Of a stretch of DNA of 64,000 nucleotides, positions 44,732 to 53,980 are shown one piece after another. The stretch is from Aureliella sp046290675. Its GTDB lineage: Bacteria; Planctomycetota; Planctomycetia; Pirellulales; Pirellulaceae. The notes under the pieces were generated by a model, which was given only the letters and a program-made list of their open reading frames with translations, was not told where the DNA came from and searched no databases. Position numbers and translations under genes: made by a program. Each line of letters starts with the position of its first letter. The stretch's first letter is position 1. The stretch lies in assembly GCA_046290675.1 (NCBI GenBank), contig JBKAHA010000004.1, positions 186,001 to 250,000 of the forward strand, in the 5' to 3' direction.

Positions 44732-45751
44732 ATGCCTAGAGTGTCGATCGGCATCCCCGTCTACAACGGCGAAAACTTCGTTCGCTATGCCATTGAGTCT
44801 GTTTTGCATCAGACGTTCGATGACTGGGAACTCGTGATCTCCGACAATGCTTCCGTGGATGGAACGGAGCAAGTTTGCCGGCGCTACGCCGAAGAGGATA
44901 GCAGAATCAAGTACTTTCGCAGCGAAGTGAATCGTGGTGCTGCCTGGAATTTCAACGAGGTCTTCCACCGCTCCGGCGGCGAATACTTCCGCTGGTTGTC
45001 GCACGATGACTACCTTATGCCGACGCTGATTGAGAAGTCCGTCGCGGTTTTGGATGAGTCGCCGGAATTCATTAGCTGTGCTTCGGCAACCGGGGCAATT
45101 GATGAGCAAGGGTTTCGGATTTTGGATGACGAGGAGGGGGAATCGGACCTCGCATGCCAGGGGCTGACCGAGGAAAGCGAACGGCTGCGGTTGGAATTTT
45201 CTCAAAGCTCGATCGCAAGCGATCGATATCTTGGGATTCTGCTCCATTCAAGGCGGTGCAATGAGGTTTATGGATTGATTCGTCGCGAAGTGATGGCGAA
45301 GACTCAGCTCCATCCGCCCTATTGTGGAGGCGAAAAAGTTCTTTTGGCTGAGATTGCATTGCGTGGGATGATCTTTGAAATTCCCGAGATGCTTTTCTAC
45401 GTTCGTTGGCACACTGAACGTTTTACTGCCAATAGCTCTACGAAAGAGCAAGATGCCCATATGGCGACTGAGAATCGTCCGGTTTTTTCCCTGCCACACC
45501 AATATCGTGCAACACTTGGCTATATGGGATTGTTGCAGCGGGTTCCGCTCTCGCTTGCTGACCGTGGAAGGTGCTTGGTAAATCTGGCTCGCTTCGGAAT
45601 GCAGTTTTCCAAATGGGGAAGCATTCTGCGGAACACGCTCGTAGGTAAGGCGACTTGGGCAGAGATCGATGGCATGACCAAGTCAGGCCCAGTGATTCAC
45701 GAAACCATCGCTTTACCTGAATGCAAGAAGCTTTCCACGGCTGGCTCTTAG
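44732..45751 (+). CDS. Glycosyltransferase family 2
   Basis: A 339-residue GT-A enzyme. VSIGIPVYNGENFVRYAIES and LVISDNASVDGTEQVCRRYA form the nucleotide-binding part, and the metal-binding DxD-like site is RWLSHDDYL. KVLLAEIALRG and the C-terminal basic helices follow. It is probably cytoplasmic or attached to the inner face of the membrane and adds a sugar to the growing glycan. It follows the GT4 gene directly. Confidence 0.9.
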   Translation: MPRVSIGIPVYNGENFVRYAIESVLHQTFDDWELVISDNASVDGTEQVCRRYAEEDSRIKYFRSEVNRGAAWNFNEVFHRSGGEYFRWLSHDDYLMPTLIEKSVAVLDESPEFISCASATGAIDEQGFRILDDEEGESDLACQGLTEESERLRLEFSQSSIASDRYLGILLHSRRCNEVYGLIRREVMAKTQLHPPYCGGEKVLLAEIALRGMIFEIPEMLFYVRWHTERFTANSSTKEQDAHMATENRPVFSLPHQYRATLGYMGLLQRVPLSLADRGRCLVNLARFGMQFSKWGSILRNTLVGKATWAEIDGMTKSGPVIHETIALPECKKLSTAGS

Positions 45752-45864
45752 TGCATGTCACGTCTTGTGTGCGGCGAGCCATCTGAACTACTTACTTTCA
45801 TCTTGCAGTCTTCGACGCCGGTTTTTGAGTGCTGTCGATGAGCAATGAAACAGATTGATCGCCA

Positions 45865-46902
45865 ATGTCAAAACGAGTATTGCTAACAGGATACGCTGGT
45901 TACGTCGGGCAGGTTCTGCTACCCATGCTGAAGGCAGAGGGGCATACGGTCGTCGGAATTGATACCGATCTGTATCGCGATGCCGATTGTGCGCCGTTTG
46001 AACAGCCTGATGAATCCATTTTTTGCGATATGCGAGACATCCGATCCGACATGTTGCAAGGATGCGATGCTGTGATTCACCTTGCAGCGCTTTCGAATGA
46101 TCCGATTGGCAACCTGGATCGCTCGCTGACCATTGATATTAACTACGAGGCATCGTTGCGGCTTGCCAGGCTGGCGAAAGGGGCCGGGGTTGATCGTTTT
46201 TTGTTCTCTTCATCGTGCAGTATGTACGGTGCGGCAGGGGACGCTCTCCTCGATGAGTCGGCGGAATTCAACCCAATTACACCCTATGGCGAATCGAAGG
46301 TTCTTGCTGACCGTGCAATCAGCGAACTGGCTACTGACGATTTCAGCCCTGCCTTTTTGCGAAATGCAACTGCATATGGCTTCAGCCCACGTCTAAGGCT
46401 CGATCTCGTCGTGAATGATTTTGCGGCTGCCGCATACCTGGACAAGCGAATCTTCATCAAGAGTGATGGTACGCCTTGGCGTCCGTTGGTTCATGTAGCT
46501 GACATCGCACGCGCATTTGTTGCCATTATGGGGGCCCAAAAAAAGTTGATTCATAACGAGGCGTTCAATGTCGGATCGACGGATGAGAATTATCGAGTCT
46601 CCGAAGTTGCTGATATCGTCCAACGCTTAGTAGAAGGTTGTCAAGTCGAATATGATCCGGCGGGAGGCCCTGATAAACGTTGCTACCGAGTGCGATGCGA
46701 TAAGTTGGTCCATCGGTTGCCCAGCTTCCAATGTGAATGGACGGTCGAGAAAGGGGTATCGGAACTGCTGCGGGCCTACGAGCAATACGGCCTTACGCGA
46801 GACGCAGTGACAGGCAAGCGATATTTTCGGCTTGCCGGCTTGGAACGAAGACGACAGGAGGGGGTTATCGACGATCAGCTCCGCCCGATCGCTACGGGTT
46901 GA
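45865..46902 (+). CDS. NAD-dependent sugar epimerase/dehydratase (SDR family)
   Basis: A 345-residue extended SDR enzyme. The Rossmann motif is LLTGYAGYVGQVLLPMLKAE. The catalytic residues are visible in LFSSSCSMYG (Ser) and the YGESK motif (Tyr-x3-Lys). FLRNATAYGFSPRLRLDLVV and RPLVHVADIARAF belong to the substrate domain. It acts on a nucleotide sugar, probably the CDP- or dTDP-sugar of this cluster. Whether it epimerises, reduces or dehydrates cannot be told; it does not look like a typical CDP-glucose 4,6-dehydratase. Confidence 0.87.
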   Translation: MSKRVLLTGYAGYVGQVLLPMLKAEGHTVVGIDTDLYRDADCAPFEQPDESIFCDMRDIRSDMLQGCDAVIHLAALSNDPIGNLDRSLTIDINYEASLRLARLAKGAGVDRFLFSSSCSMYGAAGDALLDESAEFNPITPYGESKVLADRAISELATDDFSPAFLRNATAYGFSPRLRLDLVVNDFAAAAYLDKRIFIKSDGTPWRPLVHVADIARAFVAIMGAQKKLIHNEAFNVGSTDENYRVSEVADIVQRLVEGCQVEYDPAGGPDKRCYRVRCDKLVHRLPSFQCEWTVEKGVSELLRAYEQYGLTRDAVTGKRYFRLAGLERRRQEGVIDDQLRPIATG

Positions 46903-46998
46903 GTAGCCAGTCCATAGCTGCCCGTTGACTGGAATAGATCTGCAATGTCAACGAGGAAGGTTGCCCGTTCAGTTCTCGTATTGGTTGAATTTCTAATA

Positions 46999-47526
46999 AT
47001 GATCTTTGACGTTTTGGAGATTCCCGGCGTCTATTTGGTCAAGCCGGAGAGAATTGTCGACGAACGTGGGCACTTCGCACGAGCTTACTGCGAACGGGAG
47101 TTCTCAGATGCTGGACTCGAATCACGATTCATTCAATCGAGCATGGGCTTTACCCGAGAGGCGGGCACGGTTCGCGGGCTACACTACCAACGCGTTCCGC
47201 ACTGGGAAACCAAGTTTGTGCGGTGTATACGTGGAAAGGCATTCGTGGTCATTGTCGATTTAAGGCCCGCAGAAGAAACCTATTGCCGCTGGCTTGGTGT
47301 TGAGCTGTCCGCCGACAATGGACACGGCATTTATGTACCTGAAGGATTTGCGCAAGGATACCAAACGCTCGAAGACGATACGGAAATCTTCTACCAAATG
47401 AATCGAGCGTTCGTCCCCGACTCTGCTGCGGGTTATTCGTATCGCGACCCCGCGTTTGCAATTGAGTGGCCGCTTGAGCCCAAAAACGTATCTCCCAAAG
47501 ATCATAGTTGGAGTCCCTTCGCGTGA
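46999..47526 (+). CDS. dTDP-4-dehydrorhamnose 3,5-epimerase-like (RmlC family)
   Basis: A 175-residue cupin epimerase. FDVLEIPGVYLVKPERIVDE, FIQSSMGF, the catalytic histidine in VRGLHYQRVPH, and the C-terminal YSYRDPAFAIEWP are typical of RmlC. GFAQGYQTLED has Gln where many members have His. The ATG at 46999 aligns with the family; an ATG at 46945 would add 18 residues. Its stop overlaps the next start (GTGA), so the downstream fusion gene should be translated from the same message. It probably acts on a 4-keto-6-deoxyhexose nucleotide. Confidence 0.87.
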   Translation: MIFDVLEIPGVYLVKPERIVDERGHFARAYCEREFSDAGLESRFIQSSMGFTREAGTVRGLHYQRVPHWETKFVRCIRGKAFVVIVDLRPAEETYCRWLGVELSADNGHGIYVPEGFAQGYQTLEDDTEIFYQMNRAFVPDSAAGYSYRDPAFAIEWPLEPKNVSPKDHSWSPFA

Positions 47527-50225
47527 GTCAAGCTGATTCGGAGAATGGACAAGGCGTTTCCGTGGGCTCTCAGATGCACCGCATGTTGGTGGAGATGTTC
47601 CCGTGGTGTCGCAGTCTGACCGGCGAAGGTTTGCGAAAGACGTTAGCGCGTATTCAAAGTGAAGTTCCAATTGAGCTTACCGAAGTGCCATCAGGTACGC
47701 GCGTGTTCGATTGGACGATTCCGCCGGAGTGGAAAGTTCGCTCAGCCTTTATTGAGGCTCAGGATGGTGAACGGCTCGTTGATTTCGCCAATTCGAATTT
47801 GCATCTACTCAATTACTCTGATCAGATTGATCGGGAAGTGGGCTGGAGCGAGCTCGGCGAACACTTGTATTCTCTGCCTGACTTCCCCGATGCGATACCA
47901 TATCGCACAAGCTATTATCAGCGTGATTGGGGGTTCTGTGTTTCGCAAAACCAACGAAACGCGTTGGCGACGGCTGCCCAGAAACAAGATCTTCGGGCTC
48001 GGATCGAAACAGATCATTTGCAGCACGGCAGCCTGACCTACGGTGAGCTGCTGCTGCCCGGCAAAACAGAAGACGAAATACTCGTCTCTCAGCATGTCTG
48101 CCATCCGTCGCTAGCTAATGACAATCTGTCGGCAGTGGTGATTGCATGTGAGCTGGCGAAGTGGCTCGCTTCGGAACCAAGGAAGTTAACTTACCGATTC
48201 GTATTTGCACCGGGAACAATTGGTGCCATTACTTGGGCCGCCCAGCATCCCTGGGCGATTGCCCGCAACAAAGGTGGCTTGGTTCTGGCCTTGCTCGGTG
48301 ATGAAGCAAAATTGACTTACAAGAAGAGTCGGCGAGGCGGATCATGTGTCGACAACGCGGCTCAATATGTGTTGCGTTCTAGGAAGCACATAGAATTAGA
48401 CTACTACCCGCAAGGATATGATGAACGTCAATACAACTCGGTTGGGATCGGCTTGGATGTTGGACGCCTAAGTCGTTCTGTGGAAGGTGGTTATCCTCAG
48501 TATCACACTTCAGGTGATAACCCGACGATTGTGATGCCGGAGCAACTCGAAGACTCACTCGAGGCGCTGAAGGCGATCTGTTTGACCATGGAGGGCGATG
48601 TCACCTATCGAGCCAGCGACGGCCGCGGTGAGCCTCAGCTTGGTAAACGGGGGCTTTACCCCCACCCTCAGGCTTCGAGTCGTGCAGGGTTGCAAGAAGC
48701 TCTCGGATGGAATCTTGGGCTTGCGGATGGAGAGACCAGCGTCGTCGAAATTGCGAATCGGTCGGGCCTAGATCGGTTGACCCTCCTCGAGGCAGCGGAG
48801 ATTCTTGAAGCTGAAAATTTGATCGTCGGTCCGGCGAATGCGACCGATAGCTCTGCTGCGATGACCGATCATTTGGGCGAATACACGCGTGACGGGGTGA
48901 TTGAAAACGCCGCGGGCAGTCCCTCCCTTAAGGCCTGGGAACGCAATCGAAGGGCGCATCAGGTTATTCCTGGGGGGGCTCACACGTATGCGAAAGGCGA
49001 TGACCAGTTCCCGGTTTGTGCACCCAAGTTTTTTTCACGCGGCGAGGGCTGCTACGTCTGGGATACAGATGGCAATAAGTTCATCGAATACGGAAGCGGA
49101 TTGCGTGCCGTCGCATTGGGACATGCCTACCCGCCAGTGGTGCAGGCAGCTCAAAGGCAACTGACCCAGGGAGCCAATTTCACGCGGCCAGCCGAAATCG
49201 AACTGGACGCGGCCGAAGAGTTGCTCTCTTTGCTGCCAGCAGCGGACATGGTGAAGTTCGCGAAGAATGGGAGCGATGCCACTACGGCGGCCATTCGCTT
49301 GGCAAGAGCCAAAACGAAACGCAAGCGGGTGCTTGTTTGTCGCGATCAGCCGTTCTTTTCGGTCGACGACTGGTTCATTGGCACTACCGCGATGAATGCG
49401 GGCATTCCAAAGGAAATCCAAGAAGAAGTCATCGGATTCCCCTATGGGAACTTAGAAGAGCTTGAAAGGACGTTACGCGAGAACGAAGGCCAAGTAGCAT
49501 GCCTGATTATGGAGGCAGCGAATTATCGAGAGCCACCCGTTGGATATCTTCACGCCGTCCAGTCGCTTTGCCGAAAATTTGGTGTTGTTTTCGTTCTTGA
49601 TGAAATGATCACCGGATTCCGCTGGAACGCGGGAGGGGCACAGGCCGAATACGCTCTTGATCCTGACCTCTCCACGTTCGGGAAAGCGTTGGGAAATGGG
49701 CTGTCAGTTGCAGCGCTTGCAGGTAAGCGAGAGCTGATGGCCCTAGGCGGAATTGACCACGAACAGGAGAGAGTCTTTCTCCTTTCTTACACCCACGGCG
49801 CCGAGACGCACTCGCTGGCGGCGGCTCGCGCCACGATCCGGACTTATTTGGAACAGCCCGTCATTGAAACCATGCATCGGCAAGGAGGGCTGTTGCGGAC
49901 CGGCCTAGCGGAAGTCACCAATGATCTCGGCATCGCTGACCACTTCTACGTCCTTGGCCGGGGCTCCAACATGATTTTCGTGACGGAAAATGCATCTGGG
50001 GAACGCTGTCAAGGAATGCGAACGCTCCTATTGCAGGAGTTGATTAAGCGCTCGATCTTTGCCCCATCGTTGGTGGTTAGCTACGCACATTCGGACCAGG
50101 CGATCGCGGATACGATCGAAGCGTTCGGCGACGCACTGAAAGTCTATAAGCAAGCTCTGACGCAGGGATGGGAGGGTCTACTCGATGGCCGGCCTTCAAA
50201 ACCTGTCTTTCGCAAGTGGAACTAG
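47523..50225 (+). CDS. Fusion: DUF4910 peptidase-like domain + winged helix + class III aminotransferase
   Basis: A 900-residue protein made of parts normally encoded apart. Residues about 10-375 resemble DUF4910, an M28-peptidase-like fold: LVEMFPWCRSLTGEGLRKTL at the start, putative metal ligands His191/His194 and Asp200 in HVCHPSLANDNLSA, LLGDEAKLTY, and PQYHTSGDNP. Residues about 385-440 look like the winged helix often ending DUF4910 proteins. From about 474 (AWERNRRAHQVIPGGAHTYA) a GSA-aminotransferase-like domain runs to the end, with the PLP lysine Lys721 in STFGKALGNG and DEMITGFRW before it. The GTG at 47523 overlaps the RmlC-like stop (GTGA) and has GGAG 9 bases upstream. No stop or frame break separates the halves. 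A role in amino-sugar synthesis or glycan decoration is inferred from context only. Confidence 0.85.
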   Translation: MSQADSENGQGVSVGSQMHRMLVEMFPWCRSLTGEGLRKTLARIQSEVPIELTEVPSGTRVFDWTIPPEWKVRSAFIEAQDGERLVDFANSNLHLLNYSDQIDREVGWSELGEHLYSLPDFPDAIPYRTSYYQRDWGFCVSQNQRNALATAAQKQDLRARIETDHLQHGSLTYGELLLPGKTEDEILVSQHVCHPSLANDNLSAVVIACELAKWLASEPRKLTYRFVFAPGTIGAITWAAQHPWAIARNKGGLVLALLGDEAKLTYKKSRRGGSCVDNAAQYVLRSRKHIELDYYPQGYDERQYNSVGIGLDVGRLSRSVEGGYPQYHTSGDNPTIVMPEQLEDSLEALKAICLTMEGDVTYRASDGRGEPQLGKRGLYPHPQASSRAGLQEALGWNLGLADGETSVVEIANRSGLDRLTLLEAAEILEAENLIVGPANATDSSAAMTDHLGEYTRDGVIENAAGSPSLKAWERNRRAHQVIPGGAHTYAKGDDQFPVCAPKFFSRGEGCYVWDTDGNKFIEYGSGLRAVALGHAYPPVVQAAQRQLTQGANFTRPAEIELDAAEELLSLLPAADMVKFAKNGSDATTAAIRLARAKTKRKRVLVCRDQPFFSVDDWFIGTTAMNAGIPKEIQEEVIGFPYGNLEELERTLRENEGQVACLIMEAANYREPPVGYLHAVQSLCRKFGVVFVLDEMITGFRWNAGGAQAEYALDPDLSTFGKALGNGLSVAALAGKRELMALGGIDHEQERVFLLSYTHGAETHSLAAARATIRTYLEQPVIETMHRQGGLLRTGLAEVTNDLGIADHFYVLGRGSNMIFVTENASGERCQGMRTLLLQELIKRSIFAPSLVVSYAHSDQAIADTIEAFGDALKVYKQALTQGWEGLLDGRPSKPVFRKWN

Positions 50226-50604
50226 CCGACGATCGTCGCGAATATAGGGCTTCCAATGGCCATTCTAGAGCATTGCCGCAGTAGTGATCTCCGGGCCCTC
50301 GATTCATCGGTGGCAACGAACCAACGTGGCTTCGTGCTGATCTGGATCGTAGGGAGTGCGAGGCGGTCGTTTTTGCAGCCTCAGAAACGCTACATTCGTT
50401 ATCGCAGACCTGCGTCTTGTGTATTCGCGGGGCGTCAGTGATGCCGCGGTTTCTACCGTTATCTGCCGTAAGTACAACTAATTATGGAGCATTGGATTGA
50501 ATTCTCGCTGCGAGCGGCGAATTGAGATCCAGTGTTTCTAAGTGCAGTGACGGACACATCTCGACACCGTCACGTGTAAAAGGTCTGAAAGAGAGTTTCG
50601 ATCC
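50226..50604. other. Intergenic region within the glycan cluster
   Basis: 379 bases between the fusion gene and the C-methyltransferase gene. A 61-codon plus-strand frame (50256-50441) has no family match. The gap suggests a separate promoter for the last three cluster genes. Confidence 0.4.
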
Positions 50605-51897
50605 ATGCAATCGGTTGCATCAGTGAATCAAGCGAAGGAAATGGACGACCAAGGAAGGGCAGGCGAAGCGAAACGTACGTGCAGATTCTGCTCCTGCGAA
50701 TTGAGTACGACGTTCATCGATCTCGGCATGTCACCGCCGTGTGAAAATGTTCGTCGACCGCAGGAGATGGATTCCGTTGAGCACTTCTACCCCCTGCACG
50801 TATTCGTCTGCGAGAGGTGCTGGCTAGTACAACTACGCGAATATATCGCGCCTGAGGATATCTTTCGCGAGTATGCGTATTTCTCGTCGATGTCGGATTC
50901 TTGGCTAAAGCACGCGAAAGATTATTCACACAAGATGATCGAGCGTTTCCAATTAGGGAGCGACCATCAAGTTGTCGAGATCGCGAGTAACGACGGCTAC
51001 CTTCTGAAAAACTTTGTTGAGAAGCATATTCCAGCTTTGGGAATTGAGCCAGCACTCAATGTCGCAGAGGTGGGGCGAGAGAACGGTGTTCCATCGATCA
51101 ACGAATTTTTCGGCTGCGAGGTCGCTGAAAAGCTTGCTGCCCAAGGTACCAAAGCTGATTTGTTGTTAGGGAACAATGTGTTAGCCCACGTGCCGGACCT
51201 GAACGATTTCGTTGGTGGGCTCAAGATCTTGCTCAACTCCGACGGCGTCGTCACCATGGAGTTTCCACACTTGTGGGAGCTGATGGAAAATCGACAGTTC
51301 GATACGATCTACCATGAGCATTACAGCTATTTGTCGGCATTGACGGTTCAAAAGGTCTTTGCCCACCATGGATTGCGGTTATTTGACGTAGAGCAATTGG
51401 CCTCTCACGGCGGCTCGCTGCGAGTTTTTGCGACCCATCAAGACAGCCAACAACATCCTTCGACCGGAGCTGTCGAAAGGCTGATTGACTTTGAATTGGA
51501 GAAAGGATTGGGCAATTTAGAAGCCTACCAGTCCTTCAAAGATCAGGTTGAAAGCCTGAAGCTGGATGTCCTGCAATTCTTGATTGATGCCAAACGACAA
51601 GGTAAGCGAGTGGCAGGGTATGGCGCTCCCGGCAAAGGAGTCACCTTGCTGAATTACATGGGGATTCGGAATGACCTGATCGAATTTACGGTCGATCGCA
51701 ACGAGTACAAACAGGGGACTTTCGTTCCAGGGACTGGGATTCCAGTGTTCGCACCCACCGCGATCTTTGAACAAAAACCTGACTACGTCTTCATTCTGCC
51801 ATGGAATCTTAGAAAAGAGATCGTGGAACAAATGAAATCGATCAAAGAATGGGGCGGCCGGTTTGTTGTGCCGATTCCGAGCCTCGAGATCGTTTGA
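50605..51897 (+). CDS. Sugar C-methyltransferase (TylCIII/NovU-like)
   Basis: A 430-residue enzyme with the three-part layout of deoxysugar C-methyltransferases. The N-terminal zinc domain has two CxxC pairs (CRFCSCEL and CERCW). The SAM domain has VVEIASNDGYLLKNF, LGIEPALNVAEVG and LLLGNNVLAHVPD. The C-terminal domain contains GKRVAGYGAPGKGVTLLNYM and FTVDRNEYKQGTFVPGTGIP. The family adds a methyl group to C-3 (or C-5) of a nucleotide 4-keto-6-deoxysugar, giving a branched sugar. The cytidylyltransferase gene rfbF follows within 60 bases. Confidence 0.92.
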   Translation: MQSVASVNQAKEMDDQGRAGEAKRTCRFCSCELSTTFIDLGMSPPCENVRRPQEMDSVEHFYPLHVFVCERCWLVQLREYIAPEDIFREYAYFSSMSDSWLKHAKDYSHKMIERFQLGSDHQVVEIASNDGYLLKNFVEKHIPALGIEPALNVAEVGRENGVPSINEFFGCEVAEKLAAQGTKADLLLGNNVLAHVPDLNDFVGGLKILLNSDGVVTMEFPHLWELMENRQFDTIYHEHYSYLSALTVQKVFAHHGLRLFDVEQLASHGGSLRVFATHQDSQQHPSTGAVERLIDFELEKGLGNLEAYQSFKDQVESLKLDVLQFLIDAKRQGKRVAGYGAPGKGVTLLNYMGIRNDLIEFTVDRNEYKQGTFVPGTGIPVFAPTAIFEQKPDYVFILPWNLRKEIVEQMKSIKEWGGRFVVPIPSLEIV

Positions 51898-51952
51898 TTT
51901 TCGGGCGGGGATCGACAGAACGCTTTGGCGAGAATGACAGAAGGAATTGAAA

Positions 51953-52765
51953 ATGAAAGTAGTGTTGTTTTGCGGTGGCTTGGGCATGCGACTGCGCGAG
52001 CACTCTGACGCAATTCCCAAACCGATGGTGAACGTCGGGAATCGGCCGATTCTTTGGCACCTGATGAAGTATTACGCTCACTTTGGCCACAAGGACTTCA
52101 TTCTTTGTCTTGGTTGGCAGGCTGAGTATGTGAAAGAGTACTTCTTGAATTACAGCGAATGCGTCTCGAATGATTTTACGATGCACGGTGACCGAGTTGA
52201 GCTACATAGTCGAGATACCCACGACTGGAGCATTACATTCGTCGATACGGGACAGGATGCTGTCGTAGGAGAACGGCTTCAACGAGTCCGCAAGCATCTG
52301 TCAGGAGAGGAAAGATTTTTGGCCAACTATGCGGATGGCTTAAGCGATGTGCATTTGCCTGACATCATCGAGCGGCATGAATCGTCGAAGGCTGTTGCTA
52401 CGTGTTTGTGCGTGAAGCCAACGCAGTCGTTCCACTTGATCGATTCAGGCGATGATGGATTTGCGGAGGCCATTACGCCAGTATCGCAGACGAGAGAATG
52501 GATGAACGGTGGGTTCTTCGTTCTGAACCAAGAGATTTTCGACTACATGAAGCCGGGAGAGGATTTGGCTTGTGAGCCGTTCAATCGCTTAATTGAGCAA
52601 CGTAAGCTAGCTTGTCATAGGTACGATGGATTCTGGGGGTGCATGGATACGTATAAGGAGAAGCAGACACTGGACGAGATGTTTGCGAAAGGCGATACCC
52701 CTTGGGCTCTCTGGCAGCATGCGTCCGACGTAGCCAATGCCAGTCACCCTGCTCTCCCCCGATAA
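51953..52765 (+). CDS. rfbF: Glucose-1-phosphate cytidylyltransferase
   Basis: A 270-residue nucleotidyltransferase that makes CDP-glucose from CTP and glucose-1-phosphate. The start motif FCGGLGMRLRE and the block AIPKPMVNVGNRPILWHLMK are characteristic, as are LCLGWQAEYVKEYFLNY, VDTGQDAVVGERLQRV, YADGLSDV and WMNGGFFVLN. The ATG at 51953 has AAGGA 7 bases upstream. It supplies the CDP-sugar for 3,6-dideoxy- or branched sugars; the next enzyme (CDP-glucose 4,6-dehydratase) is not obvious in the window. Confidence 0.93.
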   Translation: MKVVLFCGGLGMRLREHSDAIPKPMVNVGNRPILWHLMKYYAHFGHKDFILCLGWQAEYVKEYFLNYSECVSNDFTMHGDRVELHSRDTHDWSITFVDTGQDAVVGERLQRVRKHLSGEERFLANYADGLSDVHLPDIIERHESSKAVATCLCVKPTQSFHLIDSGDDGFAEAITPVSQTREWMNGGFFVLNQEIFDYMKPGEDLACEPFNRLIEQRKLACHRYDGFWGCMDTYKEKQTLDEMFAKGDTPWALWQHASDVANASHPALPR

Positions 52766-52884
52766 ACTGAGGAGCCTAGGTCGGTGCGTATCGCTGCATT
52801 TCTATTTTGTCTGACGGCGAGCTCGCGAGCGTAAACAACCTTTTCCAAGTAAGACCCACACTTCATATTGCGGCCAACTTGATC

Positions 52885-53526
52885 ATGCGTCGATTGAGCC
52901 TACCTGATCTGAAATCGATCCTCTGCATTGGTGCTCACGCCGATGATATTGAAATTGGTTGTGGAGGAACGCTGCTTCGCTTGTTGGCAGAACGAAGCGG
53001 CATCCAGGTTCATTGGCTGGTCGTCACTGGCGACTCGGAACGGGCTAGCGAGGCTAGGACCAGCGCGGAAGCCTATGTGCCGGAACACTCTGAATTGAAT
53101 TTTGAATGCTGGGCACAGCGCGACGGTTTTTTGCCTTACGACGGCTCCGAGGTGAAGGAGAGATTCCGCGAGTTGCAAACACGGGTTGCTCCTGATCTCG
53201 TATTCACACATCGATTGGAAGATCGGCATCAAGATCACCGATTTCTATCTGAGATGGCTTGGAATAGCTTCCGAGATCACCTCATCATGGAATATGAAAT
53301 TCCAAAATACGAAGGGGATTTGGGCAACCCCCACACTTTCGTTGAGCTGAGTGCTGGCCAAGCGAAAAAGAAGATCTCACTGTTGTTGAACCATTTCGCA
53401 TCACAGCGGAGCAAGGGGTGGTTCAACGAACAGAATTTCGAAGCTCTGATGCGCATTCGTGGACTCGAAGCGAAGTCTGCATCTGGGTTTGCGGAAGCCT
53501 TTACCACCAGAAAACTGGTTTTCTAA
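52885..53526 (+). CDS. PIG-L/LmbE-family deacetylase
   Basis: A 213-residue protein of the PIG-L family, zinc-dependent N-deacetylases of N-acetylated sugars. The metal motif is CIGAHADDIEIGCGG (Asp20-Asp21), and the second metal motif is in LEDRHQDHRFL. It sits at the end of the glycan cluster, 119 bases behind rfbF, so it probably frees an amino group on a cluster sugar. The start at ATG 52885 is uncertain because no good ribosome site precedes it; a TTG at 52807 is possible. Confidence 0.85.
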   Translation: MRRLSLPDLKSILCIGAHADDIEIGCGGTLLRLLAERSGIQVHWLVVTGDSERASEARTSAEAYVPEHSELNFECWAQRDGFLPYDGSEVKERFRELQTRVAPDLVFTHRLEDRHQDHRFLSEMAWNSFRDHLIMEYEIPKYEGDLGNPHTFVELSAGQAKKKISLLLNHFASQRSKGWFNEQNFEALMRIRGLEAKSASGFAEAFTTRKLVF

Positions 53527-53980
53527 TCTTCGCATTTGCCCAACTTGGAGCGACTGGCCGGCCCTACTTTGCGAATGACAGCGGCGAAAGAGAGTCGTTT
53601 TTCCCGATTCTGGTTGCGCAAATACTGCACTTTGCAGTTACGTCATGAACCGCATCTTCGTTAAATCCGTACTTACTTGACTAAGGTGGGTGAGAGTTGT
53701 TGGTTTCAGATAGTGCCTTTCAGGCTTTAAATCGCGACATCTGTGCGGTGCATTGAGCGGCATGTTTGGCAGCATCGGCTTGCCGTTCATTGGTTCGTTC
53801 CCACGCCAGACTTGCAACTGCAATTCGCCAACCCATAATTGCAATAGAATCGGATGGGTAGCGTTTGGCTAAATGCCCGTTTGGCTAAATGCCGTTTCGC
53901 CTGCCTCCATGATCTGCATTTTTGTCTTTCCTGGCAAACACGGAGTACCGTTTTGCTGGGCCTCATTTAGGGAATTTTCT
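53527..53980. other. Intergenic region upstream of the ClpP-like gene
   Basis: 454 bases, no supported gene. A 16-bp tandem duplication GTTTGGCTAAATGCC(C) lies at 53863-53893. The promoter of the ClpP-like gene should be here. Confidence 0.45.

Noticed and set aside
50256..50441. 61-codon frame between the fusion gene and the C-methyltransferase gene
   Set aside because: No ribosome site or family pattern, and composition like the surrounding non-coding DNA.
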